Assembly (NCBI RefSeq): GCF_005405925.1
Contig: NZ_BJHV01000001.1
Coordinates: 682,001 to 746,000 of the forward strand
Origin: Streptomyces antimycoticus
Lineage (GTDB): Bacteria; Actinomycetota; Actinomycetes; Streptomycetales; Streptomycetaceae
Direction of reading: 5' to 3'
DNA: 64,000 nucleotides
The notes under the pieces were generated by a model. That model saw only the letters and a program-made list of their open reading frames with translations. It was not told where the DNA came from and ran no database searches. A program made the position numbers and the translations under genes. The first letter of the stretch is position 1. Every line of letters starts with the position of its first letter. Shown piece by piece: positions 45,755 through 55,629 of the stretch.

Positions 45755-48210
45755 TCAGCGGGGCAGTCCGCCCGGGTCGGTGGCCCAGGTGGTGTCGGGC
45801 CGGTCGGCCAGGTCGAAGGAGAGCGAACCGCCCTGGCGCAGGAACGAGCCGTCGAGCCATGAGGTGGCGTGCGGCCTGCCGTTCACCCGGACCGCGTGCA
45901 CATAGAGGTGGCTGTCGGACGCGTCCCGGGCGCCGATGGTCAGGGCGCGCCGCTGCCCTGCCGGGGCGATCACCGCGCGGGGGAAGAGCGGTCCGGTGAG
46001 CAGGGCCTCGGCACGCCCCGGGGCCTGGGGATAGATGCCGAGCGCCGCGAACACGTACCACGCGGACATGGTGCCCAGGTCGTCGTTGCCGGGCAGCCCC
46101 TTCGGCCCGGTTCCGTACACGGTGGCGACGATTTGGCGCACCGTCTCCTGGGTCTTCCAGGGCTGCCCGAGCGCGTTGTAGAGCCAGGGGGCGTGGATGC
46201 CCGGTTCGTTGGTGGGGTCGTAGCGGAGCGGATCGCCGCCGCGGACCGACCAGGAGCCGTCGGGCTTATGGAAGAAGCCGTCCAGCCGGGCCGCCGCGCG
46301 CTCGCGTCCGCCCATGGCCTCGGCGAGGCCCTGGACATCCTGCGGCACCATCCAGGTGTAGGTGGCCGCGCTGCCCTGGGCGAATCCCCGGTCGGACGCC
46401 GGGTCGAAGGGGGTCACGAAGGAGCCGTCCCGGTTTCTGGCCTGGATGTAGCCCGCCGTGCCGGTGGCCTCGGGGTTGAACACATGGCGCCAGTAGCCGC
46501 CGCGCGCGCCGAGCTCATCGGCCTCCTTGTTCCGGCCGAGCAGCCGGGCCCAGCGGGCGAGCGCGTCGTCGGCGACGGAGTCCTCCAGGGTCTCCGCGGC
46601 GCCGCCCCAGCAGTGGCAGGCGTCCTGCGCCGCGTACCCCGAGTCCAGGTACTGGGCGAGGTTCGGGCGCTGGCCCTCGCACTGTCCCGGGCAGCCCTTG
46701 TCGGAGAGCCCGTCGGGGTGCGGGACGGTGGCCTGGCGGTAGAGGGAGTCGAAGGCGCCCTTGGCGTCGAAGTTCCGTACCCCCATGGCGTAGAAGGTGG
46801 CGAGCGTGGCGGCGGAGGGGTCGCCCGTCATCACATGGGTGGCGCCGCTGATGTGCACCCAGCGGTCCCACACCCCGCCGTTCTGCCGGGCGAAGTTGAA
46901 CAGCGACTGGGCGAAGTCCCCGGCGACCCGGGGCTGGAGCAGGGCGAGCAGCTGCACCTGGGCGCGGTACTGGTCCCAGCCGGAGAAGTTGCTGTACTGC
47001 GCCGTCTGCCCGCGCTCGACGCGGTGCGGTGTGCCGTCCATGCCCGGGTAGCGGCCATCGGTGTCGCTGATCAGGTTGGGCTGCTGCAGCGCGTGGTAGA
47101 GGGCGGTGTAGAACGCGGTGCGGCGCGGCTCGCTGCCGCCGCTGATCCGGATGGCGCGCAGCCGGCGGTCCCAGGCGGCCCGTCCGTCCGCCGCCACATC
47201 GGCGACGCTCGCCCGGGGCGCTATCTCGGTGCGGAGGTTGGCCTCGGCGCCCGCGAGGGAGACGTACGAGATGCCGAGCCGCATCCGGACATCGTTGTCC
47301 CGCGTGGTGTCGAAGCCGACGTATCCGCCGGAGCCACGCCCGGCCCGGTCGGCGCCGGTGAGATAGCCCTCGCCGCCGTCGGCGGTGGTGGCGCCGGGTG
47401 AGAGCCGGTCGTTCTCCCAGGTGCCCACGGTGGAGAAGGCGCGGTCGAACGAGGCGCTGAAGTAGAGGCGGTAGTACGTCGTGCGGTTGTTCTCACCGCC
47501 GTTGGCACGCCGCCCGCAGAACGCACCGGTCAGCACCCAGCCGGTGACCTTGCGCCGCTGGGCGTCGATCTCGATATGGGCGTTCTCGCTGCCGTTGAGG
47601 GAGTTGGAGGTGCGGAACAGCAGACGGGCCGGGGCGTCCTGGGGGAAGGAGAAGTCGGCGACACCGGCCCGCTCGCTCACCGCGAGGTCGGCGGCGGCAC
47701 CCGAGTCGAGCCCCACCCGGTAGCGACCGGGCTCGGCCTTCTCCTGGTCGTGCGAGAAGCCGGCGGCGTACTTCTGGTCCTTGGTGTCGGCGGTGGGCGA
47801 GCTGTCGACCTCGCCCACGAACGGCATGACCGGCACATCGCCCGCGGCCCCGGGGTGGCAGCCCGCGCCGTTGACATGGGTGAGGCTGAAGCCCCGCACC
47901 CGGGTGGTGTCGTAGGAATAGCCGTTGGCCGCCGCGGTGTTGGTCTGGTCGCCCGTGGTGCTGGTCGGGGACCAGGCGATCATGCCGAACGGCAGATTGG
48001 CGCCGGGGTAGGTGTTGCCGCCGCCCGCCGAGCCGATCAGCGGGTCCACGTAGTCGACGGGGTGACGTACCTCGTCGGCCCGTGGCGCCGCGCTCGCCGG
48101 GGGGCCTCGACGAGCGGGGCGAGCAGTGCGCCGATCGCCACCGCCACTCCCCCGCCGGCCAGCGCCGATCGGCGCCCGAGTCTCTTTCGCCGCGCTCTGT
48201 GCGTCTCCAT
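45755..48210 (-). CDS. secreted GH92 alpha-mannosidase, leader frameshift
   Basis: A Ca-dependent exo-alpha-mannosidase (usually alpha-1,2) of GH92. The body is intact: N-terminal beta-sandwich (YVDPLIGSAGGGNTYPGANL), then the (alpha/alpha)6 domain (AFYTALYHALQQPNLISD, QYSNFSGWDQYRAQ, GLPGNDDLGTMSAWYVF). The native start is ATG 48210 (GGAAGGG upstream), encoding METHRARRKRLGRRSALAGG and a hydrophobic stretch. One extra C in the C6 run at 48099-48104 (minus strand) joins this signal peptide to APPASAAPRADEV. As sequenced, the frame reaches 48220 with a meaningless N-terminus. Likely degrades mannan or N-glycans outside the cell. Confidence 0.85.
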
Positions 48211-48340
48211 CGGGGATCACGCCCTTCCGTGTGTGGGTGTGAATCTAGGGGCGCACGGTGACGGTGGAGTGAACCGGAGGGCGGCGAGGGGCGGGTGGCA
48301 TCGGGACCGGTCCCCGGGACCCGGGTCTACGGTTCCCGCC

Positions 48341-49287
48341 ATGCGGATCACATGGAGACTCGTCCTCGGCTTCCTCGCCGTCTCGGTCCTCGCCCTCCTG
48401 GCCGCCCTGACGAGTCCGTCGTGGCCCCGGGAGCGGGTCGCGGACGGCGGCTCGGGCGCCGGCGCGCCGACGGGGTCGCCGGCCACCGATCCGGGTGCCG
48501 CGCCCTGCACCCTGCACGCGGCCACCCCGCGGGAGGCGGCGCGCCGGGCGAGGCCGGGTGACACCGTCTGCTTCGACGGCGATCTGTCCCGGCAGCGGCT
48601 GGTCATCACCAAGGGCGGAAGCCGTAAGCACCCGATCACCTACGCCGGGGCGGGGACGCCGTGGACGGCATCACCATCGAGGCCGACGATGTGATCGTCG
48701 AGGAGTTCCGGTCCGTCCGCCCGGAGGCGCCCGGGATCGAGCTGACCGGCCACCGCGTCACCGTGCGGAAGAACACCGTGGTCGGCCCGAGGGGCGGGGA
48801 CGGCGACGGTATCCGGTTCTTCGGCGACGACCTGACCATCGCGCACAACACCGTCCGCGGCACCGACAACAGCCACGGCCGGCACGCCGACTGCATGCAG
48901 ACCTTCGCCAGCGACACCCCGCCCAGCCATCGGGTCCGCATCGAGAACAACCGCTGCGAGAAGGTGGACAACATGTGCCTGATGGCCGAGGGCCCGAACG
49001 ACGGCGAGGGCGACGGCCGGGGCACCACCGCCGACTTCACCGTCCGGGGCAACCACTGCGAGACGCTGCGCGCCTCCCAGGCCCTGATGTTCGAGGACGT
49101 ACAGAACGCCACCATCACCGGCAATGTGTTCGCCGCCCCCACCGACCACGCCATCGGCCTCGCCCACCACTCGACCGGTGCCCGGGTCAACGGCAACACC
49201 CTGCACTCCGGTATCCGCTACGAGGTGGGCATCGACGATTCGTCCAGGGCGGGCTACCGGGGCCCAGAGCCGGGTGGTCTGCCGTAG
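48341..49287 (+). pseudogene. secreted right-handed beta-helix protein, frameshifted
   Basis: Starts ATG 48341 with a signal/anchor helix (WRLVLGFLAVSVLALLAALT), a linker, and PREAARRARPGDTVCFDGDL, then loses frame after ITYAGAG. The second frame (48661-49287) continues as VDGITIEADDVIVEEFRSV and shows short parallel-beta-helix rungs (VTVRKNTVVG, LTIAHNTVRG, VRIENNRCEK, ATITGNVF). One extra G in the GGGG run at 48652-48655 gives AGAGDAVDGITIEA and a continuous protein of ~315 residues. Such proteins often bind or cleave carbohydrate. Probably intact in the real genome; labelled pseudogene only as sequenced. Confidence 0.7.
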
Positions 49288-49363
49288 GAGCCTCTGGGAG
49301 GAGGGGCCGGGGGGAGCGGGGGCGCGGGGTTCTCCCGCTCCCCCCGGTGAGCGGGCCGCCCGC

Positions 49364-50158
49364 TCAGGCGGCGCCCGCCGCGTCGCGTGCCGCCGCCAGA
49401 TCGGCCACCAGGCGTTCCTCGACCGGGACGCCGGAGTCGGAGTATTGCCCGGACAGGCACACCGGGCCCGTATAGCCGAGCTCCGCCAACTGGCCGAGCG
49501 CCGCCGACCAGTCGGCCAGCCCCTCGGGGCCCGGTACGAACCAGGGTTTCCAGTGGCCGCCGACGGCTCCGGCGGCCGGTTCGGTGCGCACATGGATGAC
49601 GTTCTTGAGGTTGACGATGCCGAGCCGCTCGGCGACCAGGGGCAGGGTGACCCGCGGATCGTCGCCCGCCAGCGCGTCGTGGGCGGCGTCCCAGATCACC
49701 CGGAAGTGCTGGGCCGGCAGGCCGTCGAGGAGGTCCATCACCCCCAGCGCGGAAGACACATAGCGGCCGTGGTGCGGCTGCACCCCGACCTGGACGCCGT
49801 ACCCCTCCGCGAGGGGCGCCGCGTCCTCCAGCCGCCGCCGTACACGGCGGACCGAGGCGGCATAGCCGTCGGGGCCCAGCTCGGCCATGACCCGGATCAT
49901 CGGCACGCCGGCCTCCCGGCAGGCCGCGAAGACGGGTTCGCTCAGATCGCCGGCCACGCTGATCACCTCGACGCCATCGGCCCGCAGCCGCGCGGTGAAC
50001 TCCGGCAGCAGCCGTCCGGCTTCGGCCGGGGTGACATGGGCGGTGTCCCGGACCGGGATCTCGGCGCCGGCGAAACCGAGGCCGGACACCAGCGGGCCCA
50101 GGGTGTCCGCGGGGAGTGCGGACCACGGTTTGGTGAAGACGGACCAGAGAAATGTCAT
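49364..50158 (-). CDS. xylose-isomerase-like TIM-barrel sugar isomerase/epimerase
   Basis: A 264-residue AP-endonuclease-2/sugar-phosphate-isomerase family protein. Metal-ligand candidates follow the family order: Glu in GAEIPVRD, His in VGVQPHHG, Asp-His in VIWDAAHDA, and His in NVIHVRT. It would epimerise or isomerise a keto-sugar (acid). It is the last gene of a six-gene operon, starting 4 bp after the permease stop, so it should act on the imported substrate or a dehydrogenase product. Confidence 0.8.
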   Translation of the reverse strand: MTFLWSVFTKPWSALPADTLGPLVSGLGFAGAEIPVRDTAHVTPAEAGRLLPEFTARLRADGVEVISVAGDLSEPVFAACREAGVPMIRVMAELGPDGYAASVRRVRRRLEDAAPLAEGYGVQVGVQPHHGRYVSSALGVMDLLDGLPAQHFRVIWDAAHDALAGDDPRVTLPLVAERLGIVNLKNVIHVRTEPAAGAVGGHWKPWFVPGPEGLADWSAALGQLAELGYTGPVCLSGQYSDSGVPVEERLVADLAAARDAAGAA

Positions 50159-50162
50159 GGTG

Positions 50163-51023
50163 TCAGCGGCCTCCGAGCCCGCTCATGGTGATGCCTTTGA
50201 CGAACCAGCGCTGGGTGAGGAAGAAGAGCACGATGAGCGGCACGGTGGTGATGGCGGCCGCCATCAGCAGCAGGTTCCACTGGGTGCCATTGGTGGACTG
50301 GAACACCTGGAGGCCGACCGCCGCGGTCCTGGTGGAGTCGCTGTTGGATATCACCAGCGGCCAGAGCAGGTTGTTCCACTGGCTGATGAACTTGAACACC
50401 GCGAGGGTGGCGATGGCCGGGATGGCGAGCGGGATGATGACCCGGATGAAGGTCTGCCAGCGGTTCGCCCCGTCCAGGCGGGCGGCCTCCTCGTAGTCGC
50501 GGGGAACGCCCAGGAAGAACTGACGGAGCAGGAACACCCCGAGCGCGGTGAAGGCGTGCGGCAGGATCATCCCGGGCCAGGTGTCCACCCCGTGCATCTT
50601 CGCCACCAGGATGAACTGCGGGATCAGCGTGACCTGCGAGGGAATCATCAAGGTGGTCAGATACACGCCGAACAGCAGGCCGCGGCCACGGAAGCGGAGC
50701 CGGGCGAAGGCATACGCGGCCAGCGCCGCGGTGGCCGTCTCCAGGAGCGCCGTACCGCCGGCGAAGATGATGGTGTTCAGCAGATAGCGGCCCAGGGGGA
50801 CGAGGTCGAAGGCACGGCCGATGTTCTCCGGATGCCAGCTGCCGGGCCACAGCGACGGCCGCGCCGCCATCGACTCGGTGTCGGACTGGAAGGCCACCAG
50901 CACCATCATCACGATGGGGGTGAGGGTGACCGCGGTGACCAGGAAACAGGTGAACACCAGCAGCCGCCGGGCCGCCACGGGCGAGCGGCGCAGCGCCGCG
51001 AGCGCGGGAACGTCAGAGGTCAT
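50163..51023 (-). CDS. carbohydrate ABC transporter permease, MalG type
   Basis: A 286-residue inner-membrane permease with six hydrophobic segments and the EAA loop EEAARLDGANRWQTFIRVIIP that docks the ATPase. It pairs with the MalF-type permease whose gene overlaps its start by 11 bp. No ATPase gene is in the operon; in Streptomyces a shared MsiK-type ATPase commonly energises such importers (established for several sugar systems, inferred here). Confidence 0.92.
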   Translation of the reverse strand: MTSDVPALAALRRSPVAARRLLVFTCFLVTAVTLTPIVMMVLVAFQSDTESMAARPSLWPGSWHPENIGRAFDLVPLGRYLLNTIIFAGGTALLETATAALAAYAFARLRFRGRGLLFGVYLTTLMIPSQVTLIPQFILVAKMHGVDTWPGMILPHAFTALGVFLLRQFFLGVPRDYEEAARLDGANRWQTFIRVIIPLAIPAIATLAVFKFISQWNNLLWPLVISNSDSTRTAAVGLQVFQSTNGTQWNLLLMAAAITTVPLIVLFFLTQRWFVKGITMSGLGGR

Positions 51024-51966
51024 AGTGCACCAGCCTCCGCTGGAGCAGGAACTGCGCCGCGGTGATGACCACGATGAACGCGAACAGCACCATCGATTGC
51101 GCGGCCGCGTAGCCCTGCTCGTAGTTCTCGAATCCGGTCCGGTAGATGTACATCACGAGGGTGGTGGTGCTGGTTCCCGGCCCGCCGTCCGTCATCACCA
51201 GGGCCTGGTCGAAGACCTGGAAGGAGCCGATGATCGAGGTGACGACGGTGAAGAACACCGAGGGCGACAGCAGGGGCAGTGTCACCTCGCGGAAGGTCCG
51301 CCAGGGCGAGGCCCCGTCCACCTTGGCGGCCTCGTAGAGCTGTTGCGGAATGGCCTGGAGCCCGGCGAGGAAGATCACCATGCCGAAGCCGAAGCTCTTC
51401 CAGACACTCATCACGATCAGCGCGGGCATGGCCCAGTCGTCCGAGATCAGCCAGGCCGGCCCGTCGATGCCGAAGACGCCGAGCACCGCGTTGATCAGCC
51501 CGTCGTGCGGGATGTAGAGCCAGACCCAGACGAACGCCACCGCCACGGTGATCGTCGCGTAGGGCAGCAGAAGCAGCGACCGGAACACCGCCATGCGCCG
51601 CAGCCCCTGATTGAGCAGCAACGCCAGCCCCAGGCTGACCAGCAGCGTCAGCGGCACACTGACGAAGGTGAAGTACGCGGTGTTGCCGAGCGCCGACCAG
51701 AATGTGTCGTCCGGTCCCAACCGGGCGAAGTTGTCCAGTCCGATGAAGCGGGGCGGGCTGAACAGATTCCAGTCCAGCAGTGAGATCACCCCGGCCGCGA
51801 TGACCGGTCCCGCGGTGAAGACCAGGAATCCGGCCAGGCTCGGCAGGAGGAACAGCCAGGCGGCGAGCGTCTCCGAGCCGTGCCGCCGGGGCCGGCGGAC
51901 ACGCAGCGGGCCACGCGGTGTTCGCCGTGGGGCCGCGGTCGCCGCGGTGTGGGTGGGGGCAGCCAT
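51013..51966 (-). CDS. carbohydrate ABC transporter permease, MalF type
   Basis: A 317-residue permease with six hydrophobic segments after a basic N-terminus and the EAA loop YEAAKVDGASPWRTFREVTLP. It forms the membrane pore with the MalG-type partner. The ATG start is 12 bp after the binding-protein stop. Part of the LysR-controlled sugar/sugar-acid operon. Confidence 0.92.
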   Translation of the reverse strand: MAAPTHTAATAAPRRTPRGPLRVRRPRRHGSETLAAWLFLLPSLAGFLVFTAGPVIAAGVISLLDWNLFSPPRFIGLDNFARLGPDDTFWSALGNTAYFTFVSVPLTLLVSLGLALLLNQGLRRMAVFRSLLLLPYATITVAVAFVWVWLYIPHDGLINAVLGVFGIDGPAWLISDDWAMPALIVMSVWKSFGFGMVIFLAGLQAIPQQLYEAAKVDGASPWRTFREVTLPLLSPSVFFTVVTSIIGSFQVFDQALVMTDGGPGTSTTTLVMYIYRTGFENYEQGYAAAQSMVLFAFIVVITAAQFLLQRRLVHYDL

Positions 51967-51978
51967 GGTGATCCTCCC

Positions 51979-53292
51979 TCAGGTGGCCTGGCGGACGGCG
52001 TCCCGGTGCTGGCGCATCAGGGCGTTCAGCCGTGGCATGACACCGTCGATCGTGTCGCCGGCGCTCTTTTGGCCGAGGAAGGCCCGGGGCAGGTCCTGGG
52101 CCAACAGCAGCCGGACGCGGTTCCAGTTGGTGGTGACGTCGAAGGGATGGCCACCGGCGACCTCGCCCTTGAGGATCCGCTGGACGATGCCGAGGTTGGC
52201 GGGCGGCGGTTCGAAGGCGCTCGCGGCCGAGAGCCGCGCCGGGTTGTTGCGCCCGGCCCGTGCGTAGATGTCCAGCGCCCCCGTGCTGGTGAGGGTCTTC
52301 AGCAGCCGCCACGCCAGGTCGAGGTCGTCGCCTGTGACCCCGGAGGGGATGGCGAAGCTGGATCCCGACACCCGCGGTCTGCTTCCCGCCGGGCCCGCGG
52401 GGAAGGGGACGATGTCCCATTCGAAGGACGCCTTGCGGACGTTGAGCACCTGCCAGGGGCCGTTCTGCATGAAGGCCACGTTGCCCTGGAGGAAGTTGGC
52501 CAGGGCGGCGCCGGAGGCGTTCTGGGTGACCAGGTTGTCGATCGGCGGGGTGGCCCGGTCCTTGGTGAACAGGTCGACGACGTAGTGGATGGCCTGCATG
52601 GCCTCGGGGGCGTCCAGGGGGCTGGTGTCACGGTCCCCGTCGACGACATTGCCACCGGCGCAGTAGATCCAGGACACCAGGTCGTCGATGGTCGGCGAGC
52701 AGGTGAAGCCGTACTGGTCTTTCGGCTTGCTCAGCTCGATGGCCAGGTGCCGGAAGGTGTCCCAGCTCATGGGCTCGGTCGGGGACGGCGGATCGACGCC
52801 GTTCCGCTCCAGCAGTGTCTTGTTGTAGTAGAGCACGGTCGGCGCCACATCGAAGCCGATGGCGTAGGTGCGGCCGGCGAACGAGGAGATGGACCGGATG
52901 GCGGGGTAGAAGTCGTCGAGGTCGAAGTCGGGGTCCGCGGCGATGAGATCGTCGAGCGGACGGTGCGCGCCGCGTGAGGCGTAGGTGGGGATCAGCCAGC
53001 CGTTCAGGGCGGTGACCATGCTTGCCGTTCCGCTGACGAGCTGCAGGTCGAGTTTGGTGGGGTAGCCGTCGGAGGGGGTGAGTGTCGAGGCCGATCTGAT
53101 GTGCATCCGCCGCTCGACGTAATGCCCGAAGTCGGTCCAGACCCGCTGCTCCTCGGGGCTGCTGGACCACATGGACCAGGTGGCCGCGCCGGGCGGCGGG
53201 CCCGAGGAGCAGCCGCTGAGGGCTCCCGTGGTGGCGAGCCCGCCGAGGGCCGCCCCCTTGAGCAGGGCACGACGGGAAAAGCTGGCAGACAT
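51979..53292 (-). CDS. ABC transporter extracellular solute-binding lipoprotein
   Basis: A 437-residue family-1 sugar-binding protein. It has a Tat-like lipoprotein signal: SRRALLKGAALGG, then lipobox LSGC with the lipidated Cys27. The mature part shows typical cluster-1 features (GRTYAIGFDVAPTVLYYNK, AFMQNGPWQVLN). ATG 53292 has GAGGAG upstream; a longer frame to 53877 overlaps the enolase gene. It captures the substrate for the two permeases encoded immediately downstream. Confidence 0.9.
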   Translation of the reverse strand: MSASFSRRALLKGAALGGLATTGALSGCSSGPPPGAATWSMWSSSPEEQRVWTDFGHYVERRMHIRSASTLTPSDGYPTKLDLQLVSGTASMVTALNGWLIPTYASRGAHRPLDDLIAADPDFDLDDFYPAIRSISSFAGRTYAIGFDVAPTVLYYNKTLLERNGVDPPSPTEPMSWDTFRHLAIELSKPKDQYGFTCSPTIDDLVSWIYCAGGNVVDGDRDTSPLDAPEAMQAIHYVVDLFTKDRATPPIDNLVTQNASGAALANFLQGNVAFMQNGPWQVLNVRKASFEWDIVPFPAGPAGSRPRVSGSSFAIPSGVTGDDLDLAWRLLKTLTSTGALDIYARAGRNNPARLSAASAFEPPPANLGIVQRILKGEVAGGHPFDVTTNWNRVRLLLAQDLPRAFLGQKSAGDTIDGVMPRLNALMRQHRDAVRQAT

Positions 53293-53330
53293 CGTCGTCT
53301 CCTCGCTGCTGGTTCGGGGTGCGGCCGGGT

Positions 53331-54461
53331 TCAGAGAAGAGCCAGGTCCAGGGCTTCGGCGCGGATGCGTTCCTCGTCGACCTCGACGCCGAGGCCGGGA
53401 CCGGAGGGGACGGTGGCGGTGGCCGCGACGATGTCCAGGTTCGCCACGTAGAGATCGGCCAGCAGCTCCGGTCCGTTCAGTTCGGCGGGCAGGGCCAGTT
53501 CCAGCTGGCTGAAGAGGTGCAGCGCGGCCGCGAAGCCGATCCCGCAGTCGGTCAGCCCACTGGCCAGCACCTCCAGCCCGCCCGCAAGCGCCACCTGGGC
53601 CGTCTTCAGGGCGTTGCGCAGTCCGCCGGACTTGCAGATCTTGACGACCACCAGATCGGCGGCGTCCAGGCGCAGCGTGCGGGCCAGGTCCTGGGCGGTG
53701 AAGCTGCCCTCGTCGATGGCGACCGGCAGGCTGATCAGATCCCGCACCCGGCGCAGGGCGAGGGTGTCGGTGCCCGGCACGGGCTGTTCCACGCAGTGGA
53801 GGTGCGGCACGTCGCGTACCGCGTCCATCAGCCGGGTCAGGGCGGTCGGCCGGTAGGACTGATTGGCGTCCAGCCACAGGGGTTTGCCCGCGGCGACCTC
53901 CGCGACCGCGGTGATGGCCGCGGTGTCCGCGATGGGATCGCCACCGATCTTCACCTTGTAGGCGGTGTAGTCCGAGGACTGGAGCGCGTGCTCCCGGACG
54001 GCGGAGGGCTCGCCCACGCCGATGGCCGAGCAGAGCGGAACGGTGTCCCGGACCTTGCCGCCCAGCAGAGCGTGGACGGGCAGCCCGGCCAGTTTGCCGG
54101 CCGCGTCGTGCAGGGCGATGTCCACCGCGGCCCGGGCGAACGGAAAGCCGTTGGACACCGCGGGGCTCAGCCGGCGGCTCGCCCTGGCGTGGAACAACTC
54201 CACGTCGAACGGGGTGAGTTCGAGCAGGATGGGGGCCAGATGGCGCTTGATGACCACGGCGATCGTCTCGGCGGTCTCGTAGCTCCAGCTGGGCAGGGCC
54301 CGCTGTTCGCCCCAGCCGACGACCCCGTCCTCGGTGGTCAGCTTGACGAAGACGACCGCTCCCGCCTGATCGGGGGTGCCGACGGCGCCGCTGCCCAGCA
54401 CGAACCGCCGGGCGAACGGCACGGCCACGGGGAAGACCTCGACCGCCGTGATACGCGACAT
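53331..54461 (-). CDS. mandelate racemase/muconate-lactonizing (enolase) family enzyme
   Basis: A 376-residue enolase-superfamily enzyme of the MLE subgroup: KxK lysines in AYKVKIGGD, metal ligands Asp (WLDANQSY), Glu (CVEQPVPG) and Asp/Glu (AIDEGSF), and the second lysine in VVKICKSGG. Lysines on both faces fit cycloisomerases, epimerases or dehydratases rather than the Lys-His mandelate racemase group. ATG 54461 has CAGGAG upstream. In the operon it may dehydrate or racemise the imported acid, before or after the 2-hydroxyacid dehydrogenase. Confidence 0.87.
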   Translation of the reverse strand: MSRITAVEVFPVAVPFARRFVLGSGAVGTPDQAGAVVFVKLTTEDGVVGWGEQRALPSWSYETAETIAVVIKRHLAPILLELTPFDVELFHARASRRLSPAVSNGFPFARAAVDIALHDAAGKLAGLPVHALLGGKVRDTVPLCSAIGVGEPSAVREHALQSSDYTAYKVKIGGDPIADTAAITAVAEVAAGKPLWLDANQSYRPTALTRLMDAVRDVPHLHCVEQPVPGTDTLALRRVRDLISLPVAIDEGSFTAQDLARTLRLDAADLVVVKICKSGGLRNALKTAQVALAGGLEVLASGLTDCGIGFAAALHLFSQLELALPAELNGPELLADLYVANLDIVAATATVPSGPGLGVEVDEERIRAEALDLALL

Positions 54462-54525
54462 GATGAGTGACTCCTGTCCAAAAGGTCGATGACGCGGACG
54501 GCCGGGTACGGAGCGCGGAGGTGGG

Positions 54526-55512
54526 TCAGGCGGCGATGGGCCAGGAGGCGGGGTCGACGAAACTGGAACCGCGGACACCCTTGTCCAGCCAGTCGGCGAC
54601 ATCCGCCAGCACATAGCCGGCCAGCGCCAGATGCCCGTCCACGGTGTCCCCGGCGATATGCGGGGTGAGCAGCAGATTCGGGCAGCTCAGCACGGACTCG
54701 CCCAGGTGCGGCGGCTCGGGATCGAAGACGTCCAGCGCGGCGAACAGCCGCCCCGCCAGCACCTGTTCGAGCAGCGCACCCTGGTCGACGGCCGGTCCCC
54801 GCGCGGAGTTGACGACCACGGCGTGGTCGGGGATCCGCTCGATGAGCCGGGCGCTCACCAGGCCACGGGTCTCGGCGACATCGGGCACATGGACGGAGAC
54901 GAACGGGCAGCCGAGCGCCTCCTCGAGCGTGGCGGTCCGTACCCCCAGCGCGGCGGCCCGCTCCTCGTCCAGATACGGGTCGTACACCACCACCTCGCAG
55001 CCGAACGGCCGGAGCAGGGTGATCAGGGCGCGGGCCGTGGAGCTCGCGCCGAGGATGCCCACCCGGTGGCCGGTGAGTTCCCCGCCCCGGAAACCGCTCT
55101 GCTTCCAGCCGCCGGCCCGTATCGCGGTGTCGAACAGCGGCAGCCGACGGGCCAGGGTGAGCATCGCCGCCAGGCAGTACTCCCCCACGGACCAGGCGAT
55201 CCGCCCGGCGGCCGAGAAGACCGTGACGCCCTGGTCGAGCACCTCGCGGTCGATGAGTTTCTTCACCGTCCCGGCGGCGTGTGCCACCACCCGGGGGCCA
55301 CCGCCGCCGGACCAGATCGCCCGGTCCAGATGGGGTGTGCCCCAGCTGGTCAGCAGTACGTCGCTGCCGGCGGCGAGCCGGGCCACCACATCCTCGGTCA
55401 GCGGTTCATCGGCCCAGGTCACTTCGTAACGTTTCTCGATCAGCTGCCGGGCCTCGGCGCTGATCACATCGGCGGCACGCTGGGGGGTCATGGCGACGGC
55501 GAGTCTGGACAA
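54526..55512 (-). CDS. D-2-hydroxyacid dehydrogenase family protein
   Basis: A 328-residue NAD(P)-dependent dehydrogenase. Rossmann motif GILGASSTA with an acidic cofactor residue in VVYDPYL; catalytic Arg in VNSARGPAVDQG, Glu in DVFDPEPP and His in LTPHIAGD. It would interconvert a 2-hydroxy and a 2-oxo acid. The start is TTG with GAGGAGCC upstream. It is the first gene of the operon and is divergent from its LysR regulator. Confidence 0.87.
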   Translation of the reverse strand: MSRLAVAMTPQRAADVISAEARQLIEKRYEVTWADEPLTEDVVARLAAGSDVLLTSWGTPHLDRAIWSGGGGPRVVAHAAGTVKKLIDREVLDQGVTVFSAAGRIAWSVGEYCLAAMLTLARRLPLFDTAIRAGGWKQSGFRGGELTGHRVGILGASSTARALITLLRPFGCEVVVYDPYLDEERAAALGVRTATLEEALGCPFVSVHVPDVAETRGLVSARLIERIPDHAVVVNSARGPAVDQGALLEQVLAGRLFAALDVFDPEPPHLGESVLSCPNLLLTPHIAGDTVDGHLALAGYVLADVADWLDKGVRGSSFVDPASWPIAA

Positions 55513-55612
55513 CCTGGCTCCTCGGACGGGATCGGCGCGGATCTGCCCTGGCGGTCGTCATGACCGTAGAGGCGGGCCGCCATGCCCGTCCAAGCCCACT
55601 TTCGCATCGCCC

Positions 55613-55629
55613 CATACTCTGAGGGTATG
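55613..55629. promoter_or_regulatory. LysR box overlapping the regulator start codon
   Basis: CATAC-TCTGAGG-GTATG is a perfect 5-bp inverted repeat with a T-N11-A core (55615-55627) and includes the ATG of the LysR gene. It lies in the 114-bp divergent spacer and probably mediates autorepression and operon activation. Confidence 0.65.
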